DNA of 64,000 nucleotides, taken from positions 310,001 to 374,000 of the forward strand of contig NZ_CAMUES010000002.1 in NCBI RefSeq assembly GCF_947087965.1, written 5' to 3'. The translations under genes were made by a program, and so were the position numbers. This document shows, in pieces, positions 35,447 through 45,076 of this stretch (positions are counted from its first letter, which is position 1; each line of letters starts with the position of its first letter). Origin of the DNA: an uncultured Mobiluncus sp. GTDB taxonomy: Bacteria; Actinomycetota; Actinomycetes; Actinomycetales; Actinomycetaceae. Under the pieces are notes generated by a model that had not been told where the DNA came from, did no database searches, and worked only from the letters and a program-made list of their open reading frames with translations.

Positions 35447-35989
35447 CTAGCTGTTGTACTTGTCGAAACGGGCTGATATGACATTATTATCCCGGTTTGG
35501 GGGGCTAACTTGGTAAGCCTCATACAGAGCTTGCGCGGTATCAGCACAAACCATCGTATAGACATCAGCTCCATAACTGGCGACTTCCTTAACCATAGAA
35601 CTTGAGACGTGAATCAACGCCGGTTTGCAGCCCACAAACACGGTCGGCGGAGCCCCGATTTGGCGATTCATCTGACTCATCGGATTTTCGTAATCAAAGT
35701 CCTGGGAGGTTCGCAGTCCTTTTGCAATAACGTCAATATGATGTTCTTTACAGAAATCAGCTATCAGTCCTTCCACGATTTCTACGTTGACGCGGGTATC
35801 GAGTTTCGCTTCCCGAATCGTGGTCTGAGCCAATTCGATGCGTTTATCCAACGAAAACAGCGGAGTTTTCTTTGAATTCTCGGCGATTCCAATGACTACA
35901 ACATCTGCAAAGGTCAAACATTGGCGCACCATATCGAGGTGTCCATAGGTGAACGGGTCAAAAGTTCCGGGGCAAAGCGTTTGAGTCAC
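35447..35989 (-). CDS. coaD: phosphopantetheine adenylyltransferase
   Basis: 180 residues; catalyses the fourth step of coenzyme A synthesis (4'-phosphopantetheine + ATP to dephospho-CoA). The nucleotidyl-transferase motif reads CPGTFDPFTYGHLDMV (T/HxGH as TYGH), with KGLRTSQDFDYENPM and the second motif VSSSMVKEVASYGADV. The start is GTG; TAATCT sits 6 nt upstream with no Shine-Dalgarno, so it is probably leaderless. It is divergent from rsmD with only 38 bp between start codons and heads the leftward operon to mutM. The C-terminal ~20 residues are extra compared with E. coli CoaD (~160). Confidence 0.95.
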   Translation of the reverse strand: MTQTLCPGTFDPFTYGHLDMVRQCLTFADVVVIGIAENSKKTPLFSLDKRIELAQTTIREAKLDTRVNVEIVEGLIADFCKEHHIDVIAKGLRTSQDFDYENPMSQMNRQIGAPPTVFVGCKPALIHVSSSMVKEVASYGADVYTMVCADTAQALYEAYQVSPPNRDNNVISARFDKYNS

Positions 35990-35995
35990 ATATCC

Positions 35996-36020
35996 AGATT
36001 ACCGGCAAATCGGCTAGGCT
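35996..36020. promoter_or_regulatory. facing -10 boxes of the divergent coaD and rsmD promoters
   Basis: TAATCT on the minus strand (36001-35996) is 6 nt before the coaD GTG; TAGGCT on the plus strand (36015-36020) is 7 nt before the rsmD GTG. The -35 region of each must overlap the other gene's start, so the promoters would compete. Both transcripts would be leaderless. Confidence 0.5.
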
Positions 36021-36027
36021 GTGGTCT

Positions 36028-36594
36028 GTGACACGGATTGTTGCTGGCGAAAAAGGGGGCTTGCACCTGACTGTGCCGAAGTCGGGAACCCGCCCCACTT
36101 CAGAGCGGGTGCGCGAAGCGATGTTTTCCCACCTGCTCTGCTCTGGGTTCCCACAAGGTGCCGCGGTTCTGGATTTGTTCGCCGGTTCGGGAGCCCTAGG
36201 TCTGGAGGCGCTGTCTCGTGGCGGGGCAAGCGCGGTTTTTGTTGACGCAGCCGGGTCGGCAGCCAAGGTGCTGCGTGCGAACATAGATACCCTGCACTAT
36301 CGGGACCGCTCCCGTGTCCTGGTGAAAGATGCCGCCAAGTACGTTTCTGAACTGAAACCCACGGATTGTTTTGACCTCATTTTCTTGGACCCCCCTTATG
36401 CTTTAGCACCTTACGTGCTCTCAGAGATTCTGGCAGGCCTGACCGCGCACTTCAGCCCGGAGGGGGTCATGGTACTGGAGACATCAAAAAAGTTTCCTAC
36501 CCCTGAGATTCCTTCGGGACTGCAAGCCGCTGGCACGAAGAACTACGGGGATACCCTGGTCACTTATTTGCACCAGGCTCGGAGCTGCGGTTGA
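36028..36594 (+). CDS. rsmD: 16S rRNA (guanine966-N2)-methyltransferase RsmD
   Basis: 188 residues. Methylates G966 in the 30S subunit head. The SAM-binding motif VLDLFAGSGALGLEALSRG is followed by DAAGSAAKVLRANI and the catalytic FDLIFLDPPYALAPYV (DPPY). N-terminal RIVAGEKGGLHLTVPKS..TRPTSERVREAMFSHL matches the family. Start GTG, no Shine-Dalgarno. Its last 35 bp overlap the 3' end of the convergent large membrane protein gene. RsmD next to coaD is the standard actinobacterial arrangement. Confidence 0.94.
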   Translation: MTRIVAGEKGGLHLTVPKSGTRPTSERVREAMFSHLLCSGFPQGAAVLDLFAGSGALGLEALSRGGASAVFVDAAGSAAKVLRANIDTLHYRDRSRVLVKDAAKYVSELKPTDCFDLIFLDPPYALAPYVLSEILAGLTAHFSPEGVMVLETSKKFPTPEIPSGLQAAGTKNYGDTLVTYLHQARSCG

Positions 36595-39022
36595 GTTGGA
36601 TGGCTCGCTGTGCAATCACAGCACTCAGAGCTGGCAGTACCAGATAGATAGCTTCCTTCACAATCATCATCCCGGAATCGTTGATAGGCACAGCCACCAC
36701 CATACCCAACAAAATACCCAAAGCCACTACGCGCAGGGCAGGCAGGTCAGTGAGCTGATCCCAGGTGGACACCCACCACGGCCAGGACACTTGGCGGCGT
36801 TTTACCATCACTGTGGCCACCACTAGCGCCACTACTACCAGCGCTATTAGGATGACGACCCCGAGGTTGTTCACAAAAGAACGCAGCACATCGCGGACTT
36901 TTCCGGAAATCAACTCCTGACTTTCACTGCTGCCCAGATTCGACCAAAAGTTCCCGATATGACTGTCTGAACCGCGGGAGAACCAGCCGATAGCCCCCAT
37001 CACCCCCAGCGTGAGCACCACCCAGACACCGGCATGCCACCAGCGCGGTTGTACTCCAGCAGCCATCAAGGCGACTATCCCAAAGGCCAGAATAATTCCC
37101 GGAGGTCCTCCGAAGTCCGCACCCCAACCGGGCAATGCATCAATCAAGAGGACTGCGACACCGAGTCCCGCGGTGACCCAGGCGGCCCGGCGCTGACCCC
37201 AGAAACGTTGCAGGACCGGCAGTAATGCCAGGAGAGCCCCGACAATGAGAATGATGTAGGTCCGGTTAGAAATGCCGTAGTAGCGCCGCGAACTGAGGAC
37301 CAGCGAGCCCATGAATCCGTTGCGCTGATGGGCGGAACCCAGGACAATGTCCAGCGCCAAAATAAAGAATGAAATCCCCGCCAGAATAGACACCGCGTGC
37401 GGGCTACGCCACAGGATACCCACCAAAGCCGCCGCAATCACCGCGGTCAAGGCCAGGGCTACCGCGATTGCTCCAATCGTAGAGTCGGTACCGGGCAAGT
37501 TCCACCACGGAATCCAGTTCAGAATCAGCGCTGCCGGCAACATAGCGAAGGCAATAAGGCCCAGGAGACGTACCGCCCACCAGCTGTTTGCTAAACGCCG
37601 CGAGCCGCGCGCCGCAAAAGCCCAGATTATCAGCGCCCCAATCGCCAGGTAAGACAGCAGATGAAAGACCTGGTACCACCGTGAGTTGGCGCGCAGGGCG
37701 GAGCTGGCGTGACGCTGCTGCTCGGTAATCACGGAACAAGCCTCGGCGACGCTAGCGACCGGGTTAACTCTCAGCTCAGGAAGGGTGATATTCGCCGGCG
37801 GGACCAGCTTGGGGTCCAGGTATGTGCGCGCGTTCAACACTAAACCGCGTACGTCGGCAAGAGTTGCTAAGCCGACGGCGCGAGTCGTGGAAGTGTAGAG
37901 AACACCAGTGCCAGGAGTCCCAGCGTCGGAAGTTGCGGCCGACTCCCCTCCCGTCAGCGCCAACCCGGGAGTCTGCGCTGCCAGCAGCTGCAGGGACCTG
38001 GCGCCTTCAAAATCCCCCAAAGAAGCGATAATGACCGGACGAGGGTGCGCCGCGCTCTGATTTGCGCTCAGGATGGCGGCCAGCTGCTGTAGGGACAGGG
38101 TCTTTGCCGTGTCGTAGGTGTTCTGATTCAGCACAGCGGTGTCAACCGTATCCAAATCCACCACAACATCGCTGGGGGCGGCGGCGAGAAGGCTCTGCCA
38201 CGCAGATTCCAAAGATGTCCGGTTCTTTAAGGTCTTGCCTAGCGGCGAGGTGGGCTGTTGGGCTTCGGCGGCGAGGGCGGCTCTGGCGCCAGCCCCGGTA
38301 CGCTCGTTATAGAGGGAATCGAGCGTGGAAGGATTGATTCGGGCCATTTCGGGGACGACAGGCAAGGGCAGCCAATGGGCGACCTGACCGCGGCGATTTG
38401 CCAGCGGTATTCCTGCATTTCGTCCGACGGCCCAAGCATCCGTCGCAAAAATCCCGCGAGTGGGCCAGGTAATGTTTTCGGTGCGGCCCTTGAACTGGGC
38501 ATAGGTGACAGCTGCAGATTTTGGCAAGGGCGTGGCGACGGCAGGTCTCAACTGAACCGGTGTCTGCACGGCTGTACCATCGTCCTTTACCAGCTTCATC
38601 CCCAGGCATTGCGACCCTACAGTTTTAGCCAACCGGCGTCCTTCTTCGTCGGCAACATCGCCGTGAGCCCGCAGCTGCATCCATCCTTCGGTGGGGCAGG
38701 TATAAATCCGAAATGACCGCGTGCTCAGTGCTGAAAACGTAAATGGAACCAGCATTTCCCCCAGCTGATTACCCTGTAAATCGAGGTCGCTGGGCTTCAG
38801 ACCGCTCATCCCCAAAAACAGCACGCCTGGAGCGTCCGGGGAAGGCACCGCAGCATTGATACCCTGCGTCCACAGGCCAGGAGCGGCCAACGTCCCGCGG
38901 GCAGCGGCAGGTATCGCGCTAGCTTGGGGAAGGGCCGCCAGCGTCACCGTCAGCATCGCGATAAATGCTCCCAGACGCCGCCACCATGAACACACAGAGG
39001 GAATTTTACCAAGTTTAAACAC
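36560..39022 (-). CDS. large polytopic membrane protein with extracytoplasmic N-terminal domain, unknown function
   Basis: 820 residues. A signal-like hydrophobic segment (~16-36, AFIAMLTVTLAALPQASA) is followed by about 415 residues of probably extracytoplasmic sequence and then roughly ten membrane helices (~455-815). Motifs in the C-terminal half, YYGISNRTYI, GADFGGPPG, SDSHIGNFWSN and AVPINDSGMMI, recall a family of bacterial membrane proteins with an alkaline-phosphatase-like extracytoplasmic domain that I cannot name. In the N-terminal part PSDVVVDLDTVDT and RPVIIASLGDFEG are the only phosphatase-like patches. It sits between recG (14 bp upstream, likely co-transcribed) and rsmD (convergent). 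Substrate and function unknown; envelope polymer handling is one guess. Confidence 0.75.
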   Translation of the reverse strand: MFKLGKIPSVCSWWRRLGAFIAMLTVTLAALPQASAIPAAARGTLAAPGLWTQGINAAVPSPDAPGVLFLGMSGLKPSDLDLQGNQLGEMLVPFTFSALSTRSFRIYTCPTEGWMQLRAHGDVADEEGRRLAKTVGSQCLGMKLVKDDGTAVQTPVQLRPAVATPLPKSAAVTYAQFKGRTENITWPTRGIFATDAWAVGRNAGIPLANRRGQVAHWLPLPVVPEMARINPSTLDSLYNERTGAGARAALAAEAQQPTSPLGKTLKNRTSLESAWQSLLAAAPSDVVVDLDTVDTAVLNQNTYDTAKTLSLQQLAAILSANQSAAHPRPVIIASLGDFEGARSLQLLAAQTPGLALTGGESAATSDAGTPGTGVLYTSTTRAVGLATLADVRGLVLNARTYLDPKLVPPANITLPELRVNPVASVAEACSVITEQQRHASSALRANSRWYQVFHLLSYLAIGALIIWAFAARGSRRLANSWWAVRLLGLIAFAMLPAALILNWIPWWNLPGTDSTIGAIAVALALTAVIAAALVGILWRSPHAVSILAGISFFILALDIVLGSAHQRNGFMGSLVLSSRRYYGISNRTYIILIVGALLALLPVLQRFWGQRRAAWVTAGLGVAVLLIDALPGWGADFGGPPGIILAFGIVALMAAGVQPRWWHAGVWVVLTLGVMGAIGWFSRGSDSHIGNFWSNLGSSESQELISGKVRDVLRSFVNNLGVVILIALVVVALVVATVMVKRRQVSWPWWVSTWDQLTDLPALRVVALGILLGMVVAVPINDSGMMIVKEAIYLVLPALSAVIAQRAIQLNRSSEPGANK

Positions 39023-39036
39023 GCCAGCTGTACTCC

Positions 39037-41487
39037 CTAGGACTTCGTGAGATTCTGAGCCCCTTCGCCCAGGTCAAACACCAACCGAGCCAACTCTGGA
39101 TGTGCGCTGAGCTGGGGATCTTCCGCCACCACCGCGGCCGCCGCGGTTTTGGCGGCCGCAATGACTTCCGCGTCGCTGACCAGGGAAAGCACCTTTAGCC
39201 GGGAACGGCGGCCCGATTGGCTTTGCCCCAGTACATCGCCCTCCCGGCGGATTCTCAAATCAGCTTCAGCCAGCGCGAACCCGTCCCGGCTCACCGCAAA
39301 AGCCAGCAGGCGCGCCAGGGCCGGAGCCAGCGTTCCCTCCCCCGCTTGTGCCATCAAATCTGCCAGGTTGTCCGAAACGGGCGGGAAATCCAGGGGGGCA
39401 ATGGCGAGGCAAACGCCGGGACGCGAACCGCGGCCAATCCGCCCTCGCAGCTGGTGCAGCTGTGAAATCCCGTAACGGTCGGCATCCAAGATAATCATCA
39501 TGGAGGCTTCGGGCACGTCCATACCGACTTCCACAACCGTGGTGGACACCAGCAGCGGGGTGCGACCCGCGGCAAAATCCGCCACGGCCTGTTGTTTGGC
39601 GCCGGAATCCAGGTTGGAATGTGCCACCCCAATCTGAATATCTCTAAATACGGGCAGGTCAGCCAGCTGTGCCGCGGTCTGGGTGACGGTGTGCAGGACC
39701 CGGCCGGGCTCCAGCTCTTCGAGTTCTCCAAACCCGGCTAAATCATCGCCCCAGCTGGTTTGCGCGGGGGTCTTTCGCTTTTTTCGTCCGGTTTCCGAGG
39801 GATTCTGAAGATCAGCAGAGTCGGCAGAGTCCAGTTCAGAGGCGTCCGGCGCAATCTTGGGGCAAAGCACATAGACTCGCCCTCCCCGCTCGATTTCTTC
39901 CGCGGCCCGGCTCCAGGCGCGCGTGACCCACCGCACATTTGCTTCGTTGACCAGGAACGTCTGGACCTCCGCGCGTCCCGCGGGCAGCTGGCGCAACACG
40001 GAAACATCCAAGTCCCCAAACACCGTCATGGCGACGGTTCGCGGTATCGGCGTAGCGGTCATCGTCAAGAAATGTGGGGCTCGCTCCCCTTTCGCCAGCA
40101 GAGCGCCGCGCTGTTCCACCCCGAAACGGTGCTGCTCATCAACCACCACCAGGGCCAGGCGAGACAAATGCAGCGACTCAGTCAGCAGAGCCTGGGTTCC
40201 CACCACCAGCATCGGCTCACCGGCCGCTCCCCGGTCGGCAATTTCTCGTTTCTCCGGGGCGGGTGTCGAACCGGTCAGCAAACGTAGCGGGACACTATCC
40301 GTGCCGGGCTGTGCCCCCGATAGCTCGCCCAGAGGATTCGCCAGTGCCCCCAACAACCGATTCAGGGTCTGAAAATGCTGGTGGGCGAGGACTTCGGTGG
40401 GAGCCATGAAAGCGGCTTGAAAACCGTTTTGTACCGCGGCGACACATGCCAAAGCCGACACCACGGTCTTGCCCGACCCCACTTCTCCCTGCAACAGCCG
40501 ATTCATCGGGACTTCGCGGGCAATGTCCCCCGCGATTTCATCCCAAACCTGGCGCTGCCCGGCAGTGAGCTGGAAAGGCGACCCCGCCACGACTTGTGAA
40601 ACCAGGTCGCCAGGTTCCCCACCCGCACCCGCCGTCGGCGCGGAAGCGTCCCGAGAAACCGGCAAGGACCAGGCCGGATGGGCTTGGACCTGGTTGCGGG
40701 CTTTGGCCAGTGCCGCGCCCAGCGTAAATGCCTCACGGAACCGCAGATAGTCCACAGCAGCCTGGTACTGAGCATCGGTTTCCGGGTGGTGTAAGCCGAG
40801 CAAGGCTGCGTAGGCATCAGGCAGGTTTCTCTCGCGGCGCAGCGAGTCGGGGATGGCTTCGGGAATCTCCGCCGGGTTTAGCATCAGCAGCTGAGTGTCG
40901 ATGATTTTCCCGATTTTCCACGAGGGCAGGCCCGCGGTGGCATGATAGAGCGGCTGGGGGCGGGTTGAGAGGGTCTTTACGACTTCCGGGTCATAATCAG
41001 CCAGCACCCGGTATTCCGGATGAGCCAAGAAGGCTTCGCTGGCCCGGCTGCCCGGTTTACCCGAAAGTCGCCCGGCAAAAACCGCTAAAGTCCCCTTTTC
41101 CAGGCGATTTGCGTGCATGTTTAAGGCGTTGGGGTGTTTCGCAAAGAAACGCACGGTCAGGCGGTTGGCCCTCTTTCCCCACAAGTCCGGACGGAATCCT
41201 CCCTGGTCAAGGGCGTCCGTTTCCAGCTGGTCCTGCAGGGTTACCGTGAGCATGGCTTTGTCGTGGCGGCGAGTCCAACCCAGACGCGAATCCATCACCA
41301 CCGCAAAAACTGTGACATCCGCCCCGGGGATTAGCGAGTCAAAACGGGTCAGTTCTCCCCATCGATAGGTTCGCCGCGGCGGGTACCACAGCAAATCACC
41401 CAAGGTCAATACCCCCAGGTGAGCGAACTTAGAGACGACGGATTTCGCCTTAACTATCCGCTCCAGAGGGGTCTGCAAGTTCACCAT
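39037..41487 (-). CDS. recG: ATP-dependent DNA helicase RecG
   Basis: 816 residues, longer than the E. coli form (693). RecG remodels stalled replication forks and branch points. The wedge/OB domain covers about 1-250 (GDLLWYPPRRTYRWGELT); Walker A is LQGEVGSGKTVVSALA (~334), motif II VVVDEQHRFGVEQR (~452), motif III TMTATPIPRTVAMTVFGDLD, and motifs V-VI LLVSTTVVEVGMDVPEASMMIILDAD (not continuous here) with QLRGRIGRG. A 40-residue insertion (~565-610, KKRKTPAQTSWGDDL) and ~40 residues after HPAWSLPVSRD explain the extra length. It follows the DAK2-like gene on the same strand. Confidence 0.95.
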   Translation of the reverse strand: MVNLQTPLERIVKAKSVVSKFAHLGVLTLGDLLWYPPRRTYRWGELTRFDSLIPGADVTVFAVVMDSRLGWTRRHDKAMLTVTLQDQLETDALDQGGFRPDLWGKRANRLTVRFFAKHPNALNMHANRLEKGTLAVFAGRLSGKPGSRASEAFLAHPEYRVLADYDPEVVKTLSTRPQPLYHATAGLPSWKIGKIIDTQLLMLNPAEIPEAIPDSLRRERNLPDAYAALLGLHHPETDAQYQAAVDYLRFREAFTLGAALAKARNQVQAHPAWSLPVSRDASAPTAGAGGEPGDLVSQVVAGSPFQLTAGQRQVWDEIAGDIAREVPMNRLLQGEVGSGKTVVSALACVAAVQNGFQAAFMAPTEVLAHQHFQTLNRLLGALANPLGELSGAQPGTDSVPLRLLTGSTPAPEKREIADRGAAGEPMLVVGTQALLTESLHLSRLALVVVDEQHRFGVEQRGALLAKGERAPHFLTMTATPIPRTVAMTVFGDLDVSVLRQLPAGRAEVQTFLVNEANVRWVTRAWSRAAEEIERGGRVYVLCPKIAPDASELDSADSADLQNPSETGRKKRKTPAQTSWGDDLAGFGELEELEPGRVLHTVTQTAAQLADLPVFRDIQIGVAHSNLDSGAKQQAVADFAAGRTPLLVSTTVVEVGMDVPEASMMIILDADRYGISQLHQLRGRIGRGSRPGVCLAIAPLDFPPVSDNLADLMAQAGEGTLAPALARLLAFAVSRDGFALAEADLRIRREGDVLGQSQSGRRSRLKVLSLVSDAEVIAAAKTAAAAVVAEDPQLSAHPELARLVFDLGEGAQNLTKS

Positions 41488-41572
41488 GGTTTCACCTTAT
41501 CAGGGAGCCTCTCACTGAAAATTCGGAAGTGCTGGAAAGCCGGAGGTCACCGCGGGGAACACACCACAGACG

Positions 41573-43192
41573 TCAAAGCCGAACTCCGATGCAGGTGGGG
41601 CCGGGCTGTCCTCCGTAATAGGCGACAAGCTCAATGTCCGCGTAGTTCGCCAAAGCGAGCTGCAACTTCATCCGGTCCGTGCTGACATTTTCGGAACTGA
41701 TGACCGCGTGGAGTTCCCGGTTCGACCCCAGGTCGTTGACAAGATCGCGAATCTGGGTGTCCAAGTCATGATTAGACAAGGGTTCAACCCGGATGCTGGC
41801 TTTCAAATCCCGGCAAGCGGTTTCCAAATCGCGCAGCTGCTCCGAAACTGCACCGCGAAACCGTTTCCCCTGCAATGATTGCACCAGCCACGCCGCGCTC
41901 AACTCGTCGTCGGTATCCGCCACCATCACAGGAGCGTCCGCGCACTCGGTATCGTCCAGGGAATCGCGCATTGTCAGAGCCATTTCGCGCGCTTCAGGGG
42001 TGGTGGGAATGATGAGAGTAGCGCGGCCTTTGGGGATGGAGCGCCAGGCCCAACAAATCTGTTCGGGATTTTCCGTGCCTAAAAGGACCGTGGCTCCCGC
42101 TCTAGCGTAGGTCTCCACCAGTGCCGGCGCGGCGCTGAGGACCAGCAGACCCGGAATCACGAGCGGGGCCTGACGGGCGGCAAAGTTAGATAAAACCACC
42201 ACATTGTCAAAATCAGCAGTGAGTTTAGTCAGGGGGTCTTCGTCGCCTTCGAGGGTTTCAGGGCGGAGGCCGAGATGATGAATCAGCACAGCTCCGTGCG
42301 GATATGGCAGGGCTGCTAGAGGCGAGGGGGTGTGTACGTGCGCTACGAAACGTCCCACTCCGATTTCATCTAAAATTTTACAAACCAGCACTTCAGAGCT
42401 GGCCGCCCGCAGACTGTCCCGCAGCTTTCCGGTAGGTATATCCATGGCCTCAAAATGGAAAGTGGCGGCAAATTCGCCGCCCGGCACCGTGTGTCGCAGA
42501 CTTTCCGCAACGATACGCGAACGATTAGCCCAATCGCGCAACATGGCTTGCACCGTGGAAACATTGGTGGCGGCGTCGCCTTCAGCGGTCGCAGCCAAGT
42601 CAGCCAAGGACGCAAAAATCAGGCAGGCCCCCGCCAGACCGGCGTCTCCCACCCCGCCGTGAGCGTCAGCGGAATCAATGGTAGCTTCCTGCGCACAAAC
42701 CAAAGCCGTGTCCACGACTTGTGACAAAGTCAACAGCTCCAGTTCCGAAAGTTGTTCGGAAACGGTAGAAATGAGTCGCGATAACCCAAATTCCCAAGTA
42801 TCTGAACCACTGATTGCCTTGAACGCCTGGTCCATAGCATCGATGGCCATCAGCAAATCGGCCGGACGCACCACGGGCGCATCCCCCCAGGCCTCGGCAC
42901 AGGCGGCAAAACCGGAAGCAAGGAAAATCCCGACTGATCCGTAGGGAAATTTCGCGACTTCCCGGCTCAGCGCCCCCATAAATTCCGCGGGGCGCAGGGA
43001 GGGACTCAGGGCTTGCGCCGCACGCGTGGCCGCCGCCCAAGAATTCCCCAGATTGGCCCCAGTATTGAAATTCGGCACGGGGAAAGTGTTGAGGTCGTCC
43101 AGCAAATCCCGCGCATGATTCAAGACCTCCCCCGTGCGCACGCACCATTCGCGAAGGTCTTTTGTCTCCAACTTTTGTCGCGCGGTATCCAA
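41573..43192 (-). CDS. DAK2/FakA-like protein, probably kinase-dead
   Basis: 539 residues. Homologous to FakA, which phosphorylates FakB-bound fatty acids; it has a DAK2-like N-terminal domain (~1-200), a middle domain and a C-terminal DegV-like tail ending YYGGQPG. Position next to recG is the usual actinobacterial site. The Mg-ATP signature normally reads VFPVPDGDTGTN; here residues 36-47 read TFPVPNFNTGAN, so both Asp ligands are Asn (41, 43) and the intervening Gly is Phe. The GNSGVI loop is YGSVGI. Catalysis is therefore doubtful. Start TTG with GGGAGGAAA. No FakB-like DegV protein is seen in the window. Confidence 0.8.
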   Translation of the reverse strand: MDTARQKLETKDLREWCVRTGEVLNHARDLLDDLNTFPVPNFNTGANLGNSWAAATRAAQALSPSLRPAEFMGALSREVAKFPYGSVGIFLASGFAACAEAWGDAPVVRPADLLMAIDAMDQAFKAISGSDTWEFGLSRLISTVSEQLSELELLTLSQVVDTALVCAQEATIDSADAHGGVGDAGLAGACLIFASLADLAATAEGDAATNVSTVQAMLRDWANRSRIVAESLRHTVPGGEFAATFHFEAMDIPTGKLRDSLRAASSEVLVCKILDEIGVGRFVAHVHTPSPLAALPYPHGAVLIHHLGLRPETLEGDEDPLTKLTADFDNVVVLSNFAARQAPLVIPGLLVLSAAPALVETYARAGATVLLGTENPEQICWAWRSIPKGRATLIIPTTPEAREMALTMRDSLDDTECADAPVMVADTDDELSAAWLVQSLQGKRFRGAVSEQLRDLETACRDLKASIRVEPLSNHDLDTQIRDLVNDLGSNRELHAVISSENVSTDRMKLQLALANYADIELVAYYGGQPGPTCIGVRL

Positions 43193-43362
43193 CCTGTTTC
43201 CTCCCTGGTCACCTCCTAAGTTACCTGTTGCCGCCCGGTTTTCCCGGTTCCCATTCCGGTTTGGCCAGTTTTGCGTCTGGTGACAATAAACGTCGGTCCC
43301 ACTGCCGCTACCCGAAACGACAATGGGGCCAACCAGACTGGGGAATTAACCTCACCACGGAA

Positions 43363-44805
43363 TCAACGCTGGGGCAGACCCCGTTCGTCGTCGCCCCAGA
43401 CCTTCCCGGTGTAGTGGGGACTCATGAGTGACTCCAAGCTGAGAACTTCGTCAAGCTCCGCGGGGGTCATCAAGCCTTTTTCAATGACCAGTTCCCTGAC
43501 TGACTTACCGGTCTTCGCGGCTTCTTTCCCAATCAAGTCACCATTATGGTGACCGATGATGTCGTTGAGATAGGTGACGATTCCGATGGAGTTATGCACA
43601 TACGCTTCGCAGACTTCACGGTTGGCGGTGATACCGTCAATGCACTTGGTGCGCAAGGTGTCAATAGCGTTGGTCAGTAGCTCAATGGATTCAAACATGC
43701 ACTGAGCCGCGGCTGGTTCCATGACGTTCAGCTGCAGCTGACCAGCGGCGACAGCGTGAGTGAGGGCGACATCGTTTCCCATGACCTTGAAACAAACCTG
43801 GTCGACGACCTCGGGAATAACCGGGTTGACTTTGGCGGGCATAATCGAGGAACCCGGCTGCATCTCGGGAAGATTAATTTCATGTAAGCCACAGCGCGGT
43901 CCCGAGGAAAGCAAACGCAGGTCGTCACAAATTTTCGACAGCTTGGATGCCAGCCGTTTCAGCACCGCATGAACCGCCAGGTAAGCGCCGTTATCTGAGG
44001 TGGCTTCCAAGAGGTTAGAAGCGGGGACGATTTCGTAGCCGGTCACCTCCGCCAACTTCTGGCACGCGACTTTCGGATAGCCCTCAGGTGTGTTCACGCC
44101 GGTGCCGATAGCGGTCGCTCCCAAGTTCATTTCCAGCAGCAAAGCCCCGGCGACACTCAGGCGCGTCAGCTCCTCGGCGATGTTGACCGAAAAACCGTTG
44201 AATTCCTGGCCCAGCGTCATGGGGACAGCGTCCTGCAGCTGCGTGCGGCCCATCTTAAGAATGTCTTTGAATTCTTCACCTTTGCGAGCAAAGGCGTCAG
44301 ACAGCTCCTGCACCGCCCGCTCCACTTCGTGAAGCTGGGTGTACACCGCCACGCGAAAACCGGTGGGATAGGCATCGTTGGTGGATTGGCTCTTGTTCAC
44401 GTGGTCATTAGGGTTAATGATGTCGTAGCGGCCTTTTTCGTAGCCCAACAGTTCCAGAGCCAGGTTCGCCACGACTTCGTTGGTGTTCATGTTCACCGAG
44501 GTGCCCGCCCCGCCTTGGAACACATCCACGGGGAACTGATCCATGGCTCGGCCCTTCTCTAGCACTTCGTCGCAGCCGGACACAATGGCGCGAGCGATGT
44601 CGTGGGGAAGCACGTGCAACTCTTCATTCGCTAACGCCACTGCCTTTTTGACCTGGACCATGGCTCGCACGAACTCCGGAACATCCTGGATTTTTTTACC
44701 CGATATATGAAAATTCTCGATTGCCCGCAGGGTTTGCACCCCGTAGTAAACATCCTCAGGAATTTCACGTTTCCCCAGCAGGTCCTCTTCGATACGCCCA
44801 GCCAT
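43363..44805 (-). CDS. aspA: aspartate ammonia-lyase
   Basis: 480 residues of the fumarase/aspartase superfamily; converts L-aspartate to fumarate and ammonia, feeding anaerobic fumarate supply or nitrogen release. The signature [15 protein letters not shown] is complete, with the catalytic Ser. [28 protein letters not shown] opens the protein, and [10 protein letters not shown] and [19 protein letters not shown] also match AspA rather than fumarase. ATG at 44805 is 5 nt after AGGAG; the overlapping ATG at 44808 is too close. Alternative: other class II lyases, but AspA fits best. It is monocistronic, inserted between rpmB and the FakA-like gene. Confidence 0.92.
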   Translation of the reverse strand: MAGRIEEDLLGKREIPEDVYYGVQTLRAIENFHISGKKIQDVPEFVRAMVQVKKAVALANEELHVLPHDIARAIVSGCDEVLEKGRAMDQFPVDVFQGGAGTSVNMNTNEVVANLALELLGYEKGRYDIINPNDHVNKSQSTNDAYPTGFRVAVYTQLHEVERAVQELSDAFARKGEEFKDILKMGRTQLQDAVPMTLGQEFNGFSVNIAEELTRLSVAGALLLEMNLGATAIGTGVNTPEGYPKVACQKLAEVTGYEIVPASNLLEATSDNGAYLAVHAVLKRLASKLSKICDDLRLLSSGPRCGLHEINLPEMQPGSSIMPAKVNPVIPEVVDQVCFKVMGNDVALTHAVAAGQLQLNVMEPAAAQCMFESIELLTNAIDTLRTKCIDGITANREVCEAYVHNSIGIVTYLNDIIGHHNGDLIGKEAAKTGKSVRELVIEKGLMTPAELDEVLSLESLMSPHYTGKVWGDDERGLPQR

Positions 44806-44967
44806 CATCGCTCCTATCTGTTCCCCGGAAAAAGGATTTGTACACCGTTGTGCCAGAACAACGGCGTTCTAGCAATCCCATTCTAGTCTGCGGGTTCAGC
44901 GTCGTGTTTCAGAAAGACCGGTGTCTTGGGCACGCGTAACGAATCTGCTTTCAAAGCGGGGTTCGAT

Positions 44968-44996
44968 TTGAGAATCGACCCAGTTTGCCTTATCAT
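44968..44996 (+). promoter_or_regulatory. sigma-70-type promoter of rpmB
   Basis: TTGAGA (44968-44973), a 17-bp spacer and TATCAT (44991-44996). Transcription would begin near 45003, leaving a leader of about 75 nt before the rpmB ATG. Confidence 0.7.
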
Positions 44997-45076
44997 AGTG
45001 AGGTTGCTCGTTGAGAGCTGCGGGTTCAAAGCCCGTGAAAGACTTTGAAGAATTACAAGAAATCAGAGGTATGAAC

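Noticed and set aside
44809..45076. tRNA gene in the aspA/rpmB spacer suggested by GGTTCAA-like and GTTCGA-like strings
   Set aside because: No acceptor stem or cloverleaf can be drawn around GGTTCAAAG or GTTCGAT; the region instead holds a clear rpmB promoter.
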